From Natronogracilivirga saccharolytica (GTDB lineage: Bacteria; Bacteroidota; Rhodothermia; Balneolales; Natronogracilivirgulaceae): 58,258 nucleotides of DNA. The DNA lies in NCBI RefSeq assembly GCF_017921895.1, contig NZ_JAFIDN010000015.1:1-58258 (forward strand), given 5' to 3'. The notes beneath the pieces were generated by a model. The model searched no databases and was not told the DNA's origin. It saw only the letters and a program-made list of their open reading frames with translations. This document shows, in pieces, positions 16,274 through 25,776 of this stretch; positions within the stretch are counted from its first letter, which is position 1; every line of letters begins with the position of its first letter. Position numbers and translations under genes: made by a program.

Positions 16274-16957
16274 ATGAAAAACATAACTACATTACTCGTA
16301 CTGATTCTGTTTACCGCAGGAATGGCAGTTGCTCAGAATAATGATGCAAGCATTGATCAGGTAGGAGACCTGCACGATGCTGACATTGAACAACTCGGAT
16401 CATCTAACGACGCTTTTATTCTACAAACGGCTAATGAAGGCCGAGAAGGAGATGATGTGTCAACTGCAACAGTGACACAAGAAGGCGATGATAACTATGT
16501 CAACCTCAGACAACGCGCTTTCTTTGGCGACAACGAAGCTAAGATTGTGCAAATTGGAGTTGGAAACAGAGTGCAAGGTACAGATGAATACAGTGCTTTT
16601 TACCAGAACCATGGATTGAACATTCTTGATGTATACATGGAAGGAAATGACAATGTGCTTTATAGTCTTCGTGGTGAAGCGCAGAAAAACGTTAATACAT
16701 TCTTACTGGATATTATGGGTAATGAAAACACAGTTGGAATGCTTCAAGAGTTTGGCTTGGCTGATATTGATGTTGAAGGTAGCTACAACATCATCAAACT
16801 GGACCAAAAATCGGGACAGTTCGCTAACTGGAGTACAGCAACTGTAGATATATTCGGTGATGACAATACAGTTGATGTATTTCAGAGAAATGAAGGAAAT
16901 CAAGCCGTTGTAGACATAGATGGATCTAATAATTCAGCATATATAACACAAAATTAA
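16274..16957 (+). CDS. Curlin-repeat secreted protein, tandem duplicate
   Basis: A 227-residue protein with the same 20-residue signal peptide as its upstream neighbour, then QNNDASIDQVGDLHDADIEQ. Repeats are clear at the N-terminal end and at the C-terminus (DGSNNSAYITQN). The middle (about residues 80-190) is more divergent, with hydrophobic steps such as NTFLLDIMGNENTVGMLQ that keep the repeat spacing. This could be a more specialised or minor fibre subunit. It has its own promoter (site B) and terminator (17011). Confidence 0.82.
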   Translation: MKNITTLLVLILFTAGMAVAQNNDASIDQVGDLHDADIEQLGSSNDAFILQTANEGREGDDVSTATVTQEGDDNYVNLRQRAFFGDNEAKIVQIGVGNRVQGTDEYSAFYQNHGLNILDVYMEGNDNVLYSLRGEAQKNVNTFLLDIMGNENTVGMLQEFGLADIDVEGSYNIIKLDQKSGQFANWSTATVDIFGDDNTVDVFQRNEGNQAVVDIDGSNNSAYITQN

Positions 16958-17010
16958 ATCAATAATTCATTTCTGTTTAGTTATCAGAAACGCTGAATTA
17001 TCCAATTATG

Positions 17011-17043
17011 AACCCTGCACCTTTTTGGTCGCAGGGTTTTTTT
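17011..17043 (+). terminator. Rho-independent terminator
   Basis: Stem AACCCTGC (17011-17018) and GCAGGGTT (17031-17038), then a T-run to 17043. Confidence 0.88.
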
Positions 17044-17048
17044 ATATG

Positions 17049-17066
17049 TGCGCCCGGCAGGGCGCA
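17049..17066 (+). repeat. 18-bp hairpin repeat, copy 2
   Basis: Identical to 15801-15818 and in the equivalent position after the curlin gene's terminator, which supports duplication of the whole transcription unit. Confidence 0.75.
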
Positions 17067-17334
17067 TTCACTTTATATCGAATATCACCGCTAAGGTAAA
17101 TAGTCTGACTTCCGGCTAATTTACGAGAGAAAAAAAAAATTGATGAATCCGTAAAGAATTCAACAAGTATAAGTCTTGTACTGGAGTTTCAGATCATTCA
17201 CGGTTTAATTTGGTTTGCATTATTAAAATATTATTATATAAATAGTCAAGAGTATGCCAGATTTCTATTGCTAATCATTTAAGCTTAAAATATCACAGCA
17301 GTATTTGGCTACATAATACAAGCAGGATGAATAC

Positions 17335-17823
17335 ATGATGTACAGCAAAATGTCCGGTCACTATAGATTAGCAAATACTGTGGAGCCCCTTATTCGAATT
17401 GAAAGTGTTTTACCACTTTTACTTGCTGTGATTTTCACAATCAGCCCGTCTGCCATGGCAGGTGAAAATAACAATGAGGCCATAATCGATCAGATTGGAG
17501 ACAGGCATCAGGCTTCTGCTGCACAGTACGGAGAGGAAAACAGTGTCCATATTGAGCAGAGCGGGAGAGTTTCATCTGTTGCAGTACACCAGGAGGGCAC
17601 CGGCAACGACGCTGGTATCCAAATCAGTTCCGTCAGTGGGATCATCCGAGGGGCGGGCCCCGGCGATGACTTAGGGCAGAACAAATCCGCCATTCACATC
17701 CATCAGGAAGGAAACCATAATCAGGCCGGCATCGATGCCGATTACGGTGCAGGATCAGCAAGCATACATCAGACCGGGAACAACAACCGGGCGGACATTA
17801 CCCAGCGTGCCGCTTCGAACTGA
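17335..17823 (+). CDS. Curlin-repeat secreted protein (short)
   Basis: A 162-residue protein. A hydrophobic segment VLPLLLAVIFTISPSAMA ends a long signal peptide of about 42 residues; starting at ATG 17350 would shorten it. The mature part has repeats such as NEAIIDQIGDRHQASAAQYG and SASIHQTGNNNRADITQ. Several His replace the acidic residues of its paralogues, which could make it a distinct subunit, for example a nucleator like CsgB (inference). It lacks the AAGGTGACCAAC start element and the promoter nonamer, so it is probably controlled differently. Confidence 0.8.
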   Translation: MMYSKMSGHYRLANTVEPLIRIESVLPLLLAVIFTISPSAMAGENNNEAIIDQIGDRHQASAAQYGEENSVHIEQSGRVSSVAVHQEGTGNDAGIQISSVSGIIRGAGPGDDLGQNKSAIHIHQEGNHNQAGIDADYGAGSASIHQTGNNNRADITQRAASN

Positions 17824-17891
17824 TGCATCCGGATTTCGGACGAGCACTTCCAGCCTTCTTCCTGACGCTTGCTTAAGCACCTCGGCACCGG

Positions 17892-17898
17892 TATCTTG
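17892..17898 (+). promoter_or_regulatory. Possible -7 box for the HEPN-MNT pair
   Basis: TATCTTG lies 62 bp before the preferred HEPN start at 17961, with TTGC about 20 bp upstream. Confidence 0.35.
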
Positions 17899-17960
17899 GT
17901 TGTATTAAGCAAATCCGTTTGTACTCCATCCCGCATCAACCATCCGGCATTTATTACCAT

Positions 17961-18365
17961 ATGAATCCGCAGCAACATCCACGTTGGAAAGACCGGTTTA
18001 AAAACTATCAAAAAGCTCTGGCTCAGCTTGAGGAGTTTCTTGAATTGCAGGATATGAACAAGTATGAAGAGCAGGGGTTTGTGAAGGCATTTGAGTATAC
18101 CTATGAGCTGGGCTGGAAAACATTGCAGGACTTTCTCATCGATCAGGGATATCTGCAGATTGCCGGACCCAAACAAGTTATTGAGCAAGCCTATCGTGAC
18201 AATTACATCGACGGAGAAGCCTGGATCCGGATGCATCAGGCCAGAAATATTGCGGCTCATGTCTACGATGAGCATATGATCAGAGATATTGTCCAAAAAA
18301 TCCGCAAGGAGTATCAGGCAACGTTGAAACAACTTCGTGAAACGCTGGCGGACTATGATACATGA
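17961..18365 (+). CDS. HEPN-domain toxin of an MNT-HEPN module (nucleotidyltransferase substrate-binding family)
   Basis: A 134-residue all-helical protein of the HI0074 family. KAFEYTYELGWKTLQDFL is the typical second helix. The RNase-type motif R-x4-H is present as Arg95-NIAA-His100 within MHQARNIAAHVYDEH. In characterised pairs (HEPN/MNT, HepT/MntA) the HEPN protein is a toxic RNase silenced by AMP addition from the partner. ATG 17961 is preferred over the 14-residue extension from 17919. It overlaps the MNT gene by 11 bp. It sits between two curlin genes, unlike the decayed modules further left, and both partners look intact. Confidence 0.85.
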   Translation: MNPQQHPRWKDRFKNYQKALAQLEEFLELQDMNKYEEQGFVKAFEYTYELGWKTLQDFLIDQGYLQIAGPKQVIEQAYRDNYIDGEAWIRMHQARNIAAHVYDEHMIRDIVQKIRKEYQATLKQLRETLADYDT

Positions 18366-18660
18366 GGAATTCGGCCTGAAAGAAGACCATATAGAATGTA
18401 TTCGATCCGTGCTTGACAAGCATCCCCGCGTTGAGCAGGCCATTCTTTTCGGCTCCAGGGCCGGCAACCGGCATCAGCCGGGCTCGGATATTGACCTTGC
18501 GCTGGTCGGCGAACAGCTGACCCTGGATGATCTTCTGATTATTCGCCACGATCTTGAATCCCTCTGGCTTCCGGTAAAATGCGACGTACTGGATTTGAAA
18601 ACCGTGCGCGATCAGGACCTGGCAGAACGCATCCGCAAGGAGGGCAAGCGGATTTACTGA
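18355..18660 (+). CDS. MNT-family minimal nucleotidyltransferase antitoxin
   Basis: A 101-residue nucleotidyltransferase with the full G-S-x10-D-x-D motif: Gly33-Ser34 and Asp45-Ile46-Asp47 within FGSRAGNRHQPGSDIDLAL. A third acidic residue lies in CDVLDLKTV. By family it transfers AMP to a Tyr of the partner HEPN toxin. ATG 18355 is preferred over GTG 18337 because it fits the usual start just before the first helix. The overlapping arrangement, toxin first, is normal for this system. Confidence 0.87.
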   Translation: MIHEEFGLKEDHIECIRSVLDKHPRVEQAILFGSRAGNRHQPGSDIDLALVGEQLTLDDLLIIRHDLESLWLPVKCDVLDLKTVRDQDLAERIRKEGKRIY

Positions 18661-18685
18661 CCGGCTTGCGAATCCACAGGCCATC

Positions 18686-18707
18686 AGGATTAATGCATTC
18701 TAACTTG
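18686..18707 (+). promoter_or_regulatory. Curlin-type promoter signature, weaker site F
   Basis: AGGATTAAT, six bases, TAACTTG (18701-18707). The -7 box matches exactly and the upstream nonamer partly (ATTAA). It lies 85 bp before the curlin start at 18792. Confidence 0.45.
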
Positions 18708-18791
18708 AACCTCTCAGCAATATGTTTTATATATATATCCGTAAATATTCATCAAACCATAAACCTGAAACACAATCACAAGACAGACATT

Positions 18792-19367
18792 ATGGCACGC
18801 TTCAAATACTTGTTGGCAGGGCTATTCGTCGTATTTGCGACATGCGAGATTGTGGCTCAGGACAGAGGCGGGCCGGGAGAAGTATTCATCGATCAGGCCA
18901 ACTTCGAGCACAATGAAGCCGTCAGGGAGTTTACAGCTGATTTTACGCTTGCCTTCTCAGACCAGATGAGCCTGGATTCGTTTGACGGTTTTGACGGCGC
19001 CGGAAATGTGGCTGTCATCAATCAGTTCGGCCAGGGAAATACCGCCACAATGACCCAGCGTGGCATCGGCAACATGGCCCGGATGAATATCATGGGAAAC
19101 AACAACGAAGCCGGACTGCTTCAGCATGGAAATGATAACCGTTTCATTCTGAATATGGAAGGGGATAACAATCAGTACAATGCCGAACAGTTAGGACACG
19201 GCAATGAATTACGGATGGATCTGCCCAATAACGGTCAAGAGCAGGTATTCGTACAAGATGGCACCAACCTGACGATCGAACTTGCTAATACAGGCAACGC
19301 CGGCGGAGTGCCGCTGAATATTCGTCAGACAGGCAACGGAGCCTCGCTGATGATTGAAAATCATTGA
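18792..19367 (+). CDS. Curlin-repeat secreted protein, CsgB-like candidate
   Basis: A 191-residue protein with signal peptide MARFKYLLAGLFVVFATCEIVA, then QDRGGPGE. The mature protein starts with about 50 non-repeat residues and then has curlin units (NVAVINQFGQGNTATMTQRG, NNEAGLLQHGNDNRFILNME). It has more hydrophobic and Met residues than the other copies. Its single, short repeat tract and distinct N-terminal region make it a candidate minor or nucleating subunit, but that is inference. The next gene begins 34 bp downstream, so the two may be cotranscribed. Confidence 0.78.
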   Translation: MARFKYLLAGLFVVFATCEIVAQDRGGPGEVFIDQANFEHNEAVREFTADFTLAFSDQMSLDSFDGFDGAGNVAVINQFGQGNTATMTQRGIGNMARMNIMGNNNEAGLLQHGNDNRFILNMEGDNNQYNAEQLGHGNELRMDLPNNGQEQVFVQDGTNLTIELANTGNAGGVPLNIRQTGNGASLMIENH

Positions 19368-19401
19368 GACCGGTGGCTCAATCAGCCATCCCAACCGCAC
19401 C

Positions 19402-20319
19402 ATGCTGGAATCCTTAGCGCGATTTATCCTGCAACTGATCCTGCCATCCTCGCAGCTGCTGATCCTGCTGGTGATCATAGCCGTACTGATACTGGTTGGA
19501 TGGCATCGCAGGGCCTGGCAGGCCGTCACCGTATGGATCGTACTTTTTCTGGTCTATGCCACTCCGTTTTTATCCGGCATCATGATCGACCGGCTGCAGC
19601 ACACCTGGCCGGTGCTGACAACCGAACGGATGTACGAGCTCGGCTTGCTACACACCGGGCCGGATGAGTCTGGCATGCAAAATTCAGTTCAATCCGGCGA
19701 TTTGCGGGCCGGTCCCGCGGGATCCGTGGAAGACGCGGTAGATGCGGATCTGCCCCCGGATTCACTCCCCGATACCGTGCAGGCGGACACGGTGCACATC
19801 ATCATTCTCGCATCCAGCCACACGCCCGACGAGCGACTGGAGCCAACCCAGATGCTTTCGGATGCCTCCGTGCAGCGGCTGGTCGAGGGACTTCGTGTGT
19901 ACCGGCAGATTCCCGGAGCGCGCCTGATCACATCCGGCCATTACGCATACGGTGAATATTCGCAGGCCGAGGCAACGCGCGATGCGCTGATATCACTGGG
20001 CGTGGACCCCGGTCACATCTTCATCCAGCCGGAAGCGGGATCCACCTGCGAAGAAGCACGTGCCTTCGTACGCGAGCACGGCGACGGCGCGCGCATCATC
20101 ATCTCCACATCAGCCATGCACATGCGCCGCGCCATGATGATCTTCGAACAGCAGGGTGCCCGTCCCGTTGCGGCACCCGCGGCATTCATCCGCAAGCAGA
20201 AGCCGGAGGATCCTGTCCGCCCGTCGAAATGGCTGCCCTCATTCAGTAACATCAGCGAGCTGGAGAGCGCAATCAATGAGCATATCGGATACATCTGGAA
20301 CCGCCGGCAGTGCAGGTGA
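19402..20319 (+). CDS. YdcF/ElyC/SanA-type DUF218 membrane protein
   Basis: A 305-residue protein with two N-terminal membrane helices (QLLILLVIIAVLILVGWH and VTVWIVLFLVYATPFL), a linker, and a DUF218 domain from about residue 125. The domain shows TVHIIILASSH, RLITSGHYAYGEYSQAEA, EAGSTCEEARAF and IIISTSAMHMRRAMMIFE, where relatives have SG-x-H/E and T-x-x-x-H. DUF218 proteins are linked to envelope polysaccharide and undecaprenyl phosphate metabolism in other bacteria. ATG 19402 is preferred; the open frame extends left with only a TTG overlapping the curlin stop. Confidence 0.82.
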   Translation: MLESLARFILQLILPSSQLLILLVIIAVLILVGWHRRAWQAVTVWIVLFLVYATPFLSGIMIDRLQHTWPVLTTERMYELGLLHTGPDESGMQNSVQSGDLRAGPAGSVEDAVDADLPPDSLPDTVQADTVHIIILASSHTPDERLEPTQMLSDASVQRLVEGLRVYRQIPGARLITSGHYAYGEYSQAEATRDALISLGVDPGHIFIQPEAGSTCEEARAFVREHGDGARIIISTSAMHMRRAMMIFEQQGARPVAAPAAFIRKQKPEDPVRPSKWLPSFSNISELESAINEHIGYIWNRRQCR

Positions 20320-20859
20320 GCCGTTAATACAAAAGCAACGCTGCCTGGAATATGAGTACTAGAATCAGTGGGAGAGCGGAGAGACGTAAAAACACTGGGT
20401 TAAGTATCTTGTGATTAATGCCGATAAATAACATAAGGGAAGGGCACGGCATTTTGATTCAGATCTATGAAACATATAGAATGAATGTGTTATGCACACT
20501 CAAAGAATCCAGGCTTTCGGTTTTTTAGTTTATTGATTAACATGCAATAAATCATGTAAATAACTGCGGTTTGTATGAGTAATGCCGGGCAAAAGGCCAT
20601 TATGAAAGCAGCAAGAGGGCAATACCACTGTGACAAATATCATCTTTAGATCCATCAAATTTTTAGATGCCCTTGAGCGTACTCTCGCCCTGACATACAA
20701 ACACATGATTACAAAAGTCATTAACCACTTGAGACGAAAAATTTTAAAGATATTTACACATGAAATGATCATGACCGGCTGAAATCCGGACACACATGAG
20801 CATGATTAAAAACGGTCATGTCATTTTATCTGACATTATAAATCAGAAATTTTAAACAG
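20320..20859 (+). other. Intergenic region, 540 bp
   Basis: There is no supported gene here. Short frames on the minus strand lack start signals and known motifs. TTATCTG near 20826 could serve as a -7 box for the giant protein gene that follows. No terminator with a T-tract is evident after the DUF218 gene. Confidence 0.45.
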
Positions 20860-23800
20860 ATGAAACAGTCGATACCATTCACCCTTATCGTATGCCTCTT
20901 ATTTATAATCAGCTCCTCAGCAACTTATGCCGGGTCTACTGACGGGATGTCCGGCAATAACAGCACGTTCGCAGGTGGTTCAGGGACAGAGGAGGATCCG
21001 TATCAGATCGAAACGGTCGAACAGCTTCAGGAAATTCAAAACTACACAGATAAACATTTTATTCAGATTGTCGATATTGATGCATCGGAGACTGAGGAGT
21101 GGAATGGTGGGAAGGGGTTTAGACCAATTGGTGATGAAGCTTTTAAGTTCTCCGGATCTTATAATGGAGGTGGTTATGCAATTACCGGTCTCCATATCGA
21201 CCGAGCTGACCAAGACTATGTTGGTCTATTTGGATACACATTGGATTCTAAAATTAGTCGAGTCAGAACTATAAATGTATATGTTGAAGGCGGCAAGCGT
21301 ACTGGCGGTCTTGTTGGTTACAATAAAGGTGTTATTACTGACTGTTATGCCCAAGGTTATGTGTCAGGTTATAATTATAGTGGTGGGCTAGTAGGTCGAA
21401 ATACGGGTACTATAAATTCATCAAATGCAGAAAGTGATGTAACAAGCAATACTTGGAACGGAGGTGGCCTTGTGGGATGGAATAGCGGTAGAGTAGTAAA
21501 TTCTTATGCAACAGGGAAGATCATCGCTGGTCGATTTTGCTCATTTGGTGGACTCGTGGGTCGACACAATGATGGGATTATAAAAGATTCTTATGCTGAC
21601 ACAGAAGTCACAAGTGATAATGAAAGAGTTGGCGGGCTAGTGGGATATAATTTTGCTACAATCACTGATTCATATGCAAAAGGAGAGGTGACTGGAGGGC
21701 AATCTGTTGGTGGATTTGTAGGTGAAAATGACAATGGCAATATTACTTATTCATATAGTAAAGCTAATGTTAAAGGCAATAACGAAGTTGGTGGTTTTCT
21801 TGGGAAAAACCGAAACTATGGGGAAGTGACCAACTCATTTAGTACTGGGATACCTTCTGGTAATGAAGATCTGGGAGGATTTGCAGGTCTTAATGCAGCA
21901 AGTATTGAATCGAGTTATTGGGATACTGAAGCCAGTGGAGCATTGAGTGGAATTGGTAGAGGTCCAACAGTAGGTGTTAAAGGATTAATTACCGATCAGA
22001 TCAAAGACATTTCTGCCTACTACTCAATGCCAGCCTTCGATTTCGAAGAAACATGGCATCTCACCGAAGATTACCCAGCCCTTCAATGGCAGGATGATGT
22101 GGAGCCGCTGACGCTGCCACCCCGCAAGGTGACGTTGGCTGCACCCGACAGCGCCGGCACCGGGCTGACCCGCGTCCCGCAACTCACCTGGAACCCCGAC
22201 GATCGTGCCGAAACCTATCGCATCCAACTCTCTGATGGTCCAGATTTTGAAACGCTTCATCTGGATGAGACGACCAGCGCGACCGAATGGACGGTTTCTG
22301 ACTCTCTGGATTTTGAGGCCACATGGCACTGGCGCGTCCGGGCCGTCAACGAAAGCGCCGAGGGTGAGTGGAGCGACTCCTGGTCGTTCACCACGGTGGT
22401 AGAGCCGGGCATGGTCGCCCTGGAAGACCCGGCCAACAGCGCCGGACATGTCAACGCACGACCCGCTTTTTCATGGGCCGGGGCGGATGGTGCGGATTAC
22501 TACGATTTTCAACTGTCTGCGGATTCATCCTTCAGCACTTTGGAAGCAGAGCTGACCGACCTTGCGGAAACATCGGTCCGGTTGGCCGACACACTCAATC
22601 CTTTGTCATCCTATTACTGGCGGGTCAGGAGCGGCAATATTGGAGGCAAGAGCGATTGGAGCGAGCCCTGGTCGTTCACAACCATTGATCTTCCGGATGA
22701 GCCGGTTCTGGTTTCACCGGCCGACAGCAGCCTTCAGCTCGATCCGCCGGTCAGCTTTGAATGGAGCGCAGCCGACCGCGCCGAAGCCTACCGCATCAGG
22801 ATCTACGCTAATGAAAGTGAACCCGAAAACCTTGTGGTCGACTCGCTTCTATCTGACACCACATTTGCATACAGCAATCTGTCCCACACCAACATATATC
22901 TTTGGGAAGTGGCCGGACAAAACAGCGCAGGCGAAGGACCATCCTCCCAATCATCGCTGTTCACGATACGTGTGCAGACTCCCTTGCTGACCTCCCCGGA
23001 ACCGGACCAGCAGAATGTGCCCCGGTATCCGCAGCTGGTCTGGGAGCCTGTCGAAGAGGCAACCACTTATCTTGTCCAATTGTCGCAGGATTCACTTTTT
23101 GAGGAAACCATTGTACAGTATGATGTTTCCGAAAACAACACTGTAGAGCCCGGGCCGCTTAAGTGGCGTTCGACTTATTACTGGCGGGCATACGCCGTAG
23201 CCGGAGAAGACACCAGTCATGCCAGTCCGGCTTCTTCGTTCACCGTTGGAGGGCCTGTCTTTACGTTTGAGCCGGAGCAGCTCGGGTTTGGAACGGTTCG
23301 GACCGGCAACAGCGCAGAACGCAGCATCAGTATCGAAAATTCGGGTACAGACAGCCTGTTCCTTGCTGATATTGCATTGCCCGATGAACGCTTGCAGATT
23401 ATGCTGCCGGACTCCATCGATCCAGATACTCAACCCGAAGGACACCACAATGGTTTGCCGGCCGGGGAGTCGTTGGAAGCCGTTGTAACGCTGGATGGCT
23501 CTTCACCGGGTCATATTGATGGTTATATGGTATTCAGCGACGGACTCGGAACGCGCGACTCACTCCGCATAACAGGGTTCGTGGGAATAGGCGAACTCGC
23601 CTTTGATACCGACACCCTTTCCTTTGCATCCACCCGGGTAGGTGAGATGACCCGCGAGGCGGTGACCCTGACTAATACGGGAAATGACACCCTGTCGGTG
23701 CAATCGGTTACGGTCAGCGACGGCACCTATGGATCAAGCCTGCGCAGCTTTACACTGGCACCGGACGAGGCCATTGTCGACTCCATCACATTTGCACCGA

Positions 23801-25776
23801 CTATGGATCCGGCTTCGACCGGCCATGTTATTTACCGCGGTGCTGACGACCATCGCGATACGCTGCATATCAAAAGTAACACGGTTCCGGTAATCGACCA
23901 TCCCGAAGACCGCAGTCTGACCACCGGCCGGCGGGAGCTGACCACGGAAGTGCCGTTATCGGCAGGCGAGAGTCTGGATCCCGATGGCAGTCAACTGTCC
24001 TATCAATGGCAGCTGCTCCTTGGCAGTAACGATGGCGGTGACCCCGAACTTCTTTCCGGAGAACCGGATTTCACCTTCGATGCACCGGTTGGCACCAATC
24101 AGGTCCGTCTCACGGTTACCGATGCCGCAGGAGCCTCGGATTCTGCCGACTTCCGGGTAGATGTGCGCACATTTGTCCGTGAAATGGATGAGGCCGTGGA
24201 GGCCGGCATCACCGCATACGGAGATTCGGCCGATTATAACCTGTTTATTGCCGATGTGAGTTACACGCCGGGGGATGGTTCGCGTATTTTCGAGGTGGAC
24301 GGACAGCTGCAAAACCGGTTTAATCTGACCGTGCCCCAGGCCATCCGGACCGCAGCGTCAGTATCGGCCGACAGTTCGGTATTCATCACCAACGGCCCCA
24401 ATCTGAACGGATTTGACAACCGCGGAGTGGAATTGTGGTCGACCAAAGGATTGGGAGGAGCGGCCACCGTTACCCCGACCATCGATACCCGCAACCGTAC
24501 CATCTACGTGGGAGTGACCAATAACAACCTGTTTGCCTACGATTATCAGACCGGTGAAAACAGATGGACCTATCGTGTGGATGCACCCATCAGTGCTTCG
24601 GCGGTCATTACACGGGATCAGAAGCTAATTTTCCCCACCGAAGCCGGCACGCTATACGGATTTGATCTGGAAGCGATTGGCGACGCCGACGATGCCGGGC
24701 CTGCCTGGGAACGGAACTTCGAGGATGGTGTGGTGCATGCTCCGGCCATTGATAGCGAAGACAACATTATCGTAGGCACACAGGAAGGCAATCTGATGAA
24801 AATCTCGTTTGGTTCGGCCGGAAACATGGCACTGCTTTGGGATGAATCCGTTTGTGAGCGTGTGACCACATCACCGGTGATCGACGGTGCCGGAGATATC
24901 TACTTCGGCTGCGACGACGGCCAACTCTATAAAGTTGACGGACAGAACGGCAGCGTGGCATGGAGTTATCCATCAGGCGGCACCATAGCGGCTACCCCGG
25001 CCATCTCCGATTACGGCAGGATCTATTTCGGCAATGATGAGGGTCTGCTGACGGCGCTAACTCTGGATGGGGAGAAAGCCTGGGCATTTCATGGCGATGG
25101 CGGCATTCAGGCCGATGTGCTTCACATATCGGGCACTACCTATATAGGAACCATGGACGGTTTTGTGTACGGTTTTTATGATGAGGGAGGCCGTGGCGGG
25201 CAGGTTGCGGCGAAGGCGTCGGCAACATCCGGCAGGAACAAGTCCGGAGATACGGCTGAAGCGGGAGGTAATGCAGCAGCGCGGGATACTTCAGATGCAG
25301 GTGACACTACTGCAGCAGGTGACATTTCAGAAGCGCGAGACTCTTCAGCAGCAGGTGATAAATCGGAATCCGGTGACACTGCTGAAGTTGCAGTGCAGGC
25401 ATCCGCACCGCAGTGGGGCACCTATATGGGCAACAATCGTCGGACCGGGTGGGCGTCGGATCAGGATGATCCCACCGCCACCGAAGCTGAAAGTGATCGC
25501 CGGGATATACCCTCCGAATTCAAGTTGTCACAAAACTATCCCAACCCGTTCAATCCGGTTACGCAGATAGAATACGAGCTGCCCTCGGAGGCCCATGTGC
25601 GTTTGGAAGTATACAACATGCTCGGCCAGCGGGTTCAGGTGCTGGTTGACGAACAGCAGAGTCCGGGAGCGCATACCGCTGAATTTGACGGTACCGCTTT
25701 GGCATCCGGCGTGTATCTTTACCGGATCGTCGCCGACGGATTTGTCAAGACCCGTAAAATGACGATGGTGAAATAA
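20860..25776 (+). CDS. Giant T9SS-exported GLUG/Fn3/PQQ-propeller protein
   Basis: A 1638-residue modular surface protein. The signal peptide ends near TYAGSTDG. Residues about 125-380 are GLUG repeats (GGLVGYN-type units with SYA-x-G-x-V). About 410-800 are fibronectin-III-like repeats (TYRIQLSDGPDFETL, YYWRVR). About 800-1000 are two ASH-like choice-of-anchor domains (FEPEQLGFGTVRTGNS). Then come an Ig/PKD-like segment and a PQQ-type beta-propeller (about 1125-1445, TIYVGVTNNNLFAYDYQTGE). A Ser/Ala/Gly/Asp low-complexity spacer (about 1447-1510) leads to a type A T9SS sorting domain (QNYPNPFNPVTQIEYELP ... SGVYLYRIVADGF). The role is probably adhesion or matrix scaffolding. The GLUG part is visibly more AT-rich than the rest, suggesting domain shuffling. 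Confidence 0.85.
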   Translation: MKQSIPFTLIVCLLFIISSSATYAGSTDGMSGNNSTFAGGSGTEEDPYQIETVEQLQEIQNYTDKHFIQIVDIDASETEEWNGGKGFRPIGDEAFKFSGSYNGGGYAITGLHIDRADQDYVGLFGYTLDSKISRVRTINVYVEGGKRTGGLVGYNKGVITDCYAQGYVSGYNYSGGLVGRNTGTINSSNAESDVTSNTWNGGGLVGWNSGRVVNSYATGKIIAGRFCSFGGLVGRHNDGIIKDSYADTEVTSDNERVGGLVGYNFATITDSYAKGEVTGGQSVGGFVGENDNGNITYSYSKANVKGNNEVGGFLGKNRNYGEVTNSFSTGIPSGNEDLGGFAGLNAASIESSYWDTEASGALSGIGRGPTVGVKGLITDQIKDISAYYSMPAFDFEETWHLTEDYPALQWQDDVEPLTLPPRKVTLAAPDSAGTGLTRVPQLTWNPDDRAETYRIQLSDGPDFETLHLDETTSATEWTVSDSLDFEATWHWRVRAVNESAEGEWSDSWSFTTVVEPGMVALEDPANSAGHVNARPAFSWAGADGADYYDFQLSADSSFSTLEAELTDLAETSVRLADTLNPLSSYYWRVRSGNIGGKSDWSEPWSFTTIDLPDEPVLVSPADSSLQLDPPVSFEWSAADRAEAYRIRIYANESEPENLVVDSLLSDTTFAYSNLSHTNIYLWEVAGQNSAGEGPSSQSSLFTIRVQTPLLTSPEPDQQNVPRYPQLVWEPVEEATTYLVQLSQDSLFEETIVQYDVSENNTVEPGPLKWRSTYYWRAYAVAGEDTSHASPASSFTVGGPVFTFEPEQLGFGTVRTGNSAERSISIENSGTDSLFLADIALPDERLQIMLPDSIDPDTQPEGHHNGLPAGESLEAVVTLDGSSPGHIDGYMVFSDGLGTRDSLRITGFVGIGELAFDTDTLSFASTRVGEMTREAVTLTNTGNDTLSVQSVTVSDGTYGSSLRSFTLAPDEAIVDSITFAPTMDPASTGHVIYRGADDHRDTLHIKSNTVPVIDHPEDRSLTTGRRELTTEVPLSAGESLDPDGSQLSYQWQLLLGSNDGGDPELLSGEPDFTFDAPVGTNQVRLTVTDAAGASDSADFRVDVRTFVREMDEAVEAGITAYGDSADYNLFIADVSYTPGDGSRIFEVDGQLQNRFNLTVPQAIRTAASVSADSSVFITNGPNLNGFDNRGVELWSTKGLGGAATVTPTIDTRNRTIYVGVTNNNLFAYDYQTGENRWTYRVDAPISASAVITRDQKLIFPTEAGTLYGFDLEAIGDADDAGPAWERNFEDGVVHAPAIDSEDNIIVGTQEGNLMKISFGSAGNMALLWDESVCERVTTSPVIDGAGDIYFGCDDGQLYKVDGQNGSVAWSYPSGGTIAATPAISDYGRIYFGNDEGLLTALTLDGEKAWAFHGDGGIQADVLHISGTTYIGTMDGFVYGFYDEGGRGGQVAAKASATSGRNKSGDTAEAGGNAAARDTSDAGDTTAAGDISEARDSSAAGDKSESGDTAEVAVQASAPQWGTYMGNNRRTGWASDQDDPTATEAESDRRDIPSEFKLSQNYPNPFNPVTQIEYELPSEAHVRLEVYNMLGQRVQVLVDEQQSPGAHTAEFDGTALASGVYLYRIVADGFVKTRKMTMVK

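Larger units (their letters stand above)
16958..17334 (+). other. Intergenic region after the second curlin gene
   Basis: These 377 bp contain the terminator at 17011, the second hairpin repeat at 17049, and AT-rich sequence. TAATTTG at 17206-17212 could be the -7 box of the next gene, although the upstream nonamer is absent there. Confidence 0.5.

Noticed and set aside
20530-20793. 87-codon minus-strand frame before the giant T9SS gene
   Set aside because: No ribosome-binding context, no homology that I recognise, and lies in low-complexity intergenic sequence.
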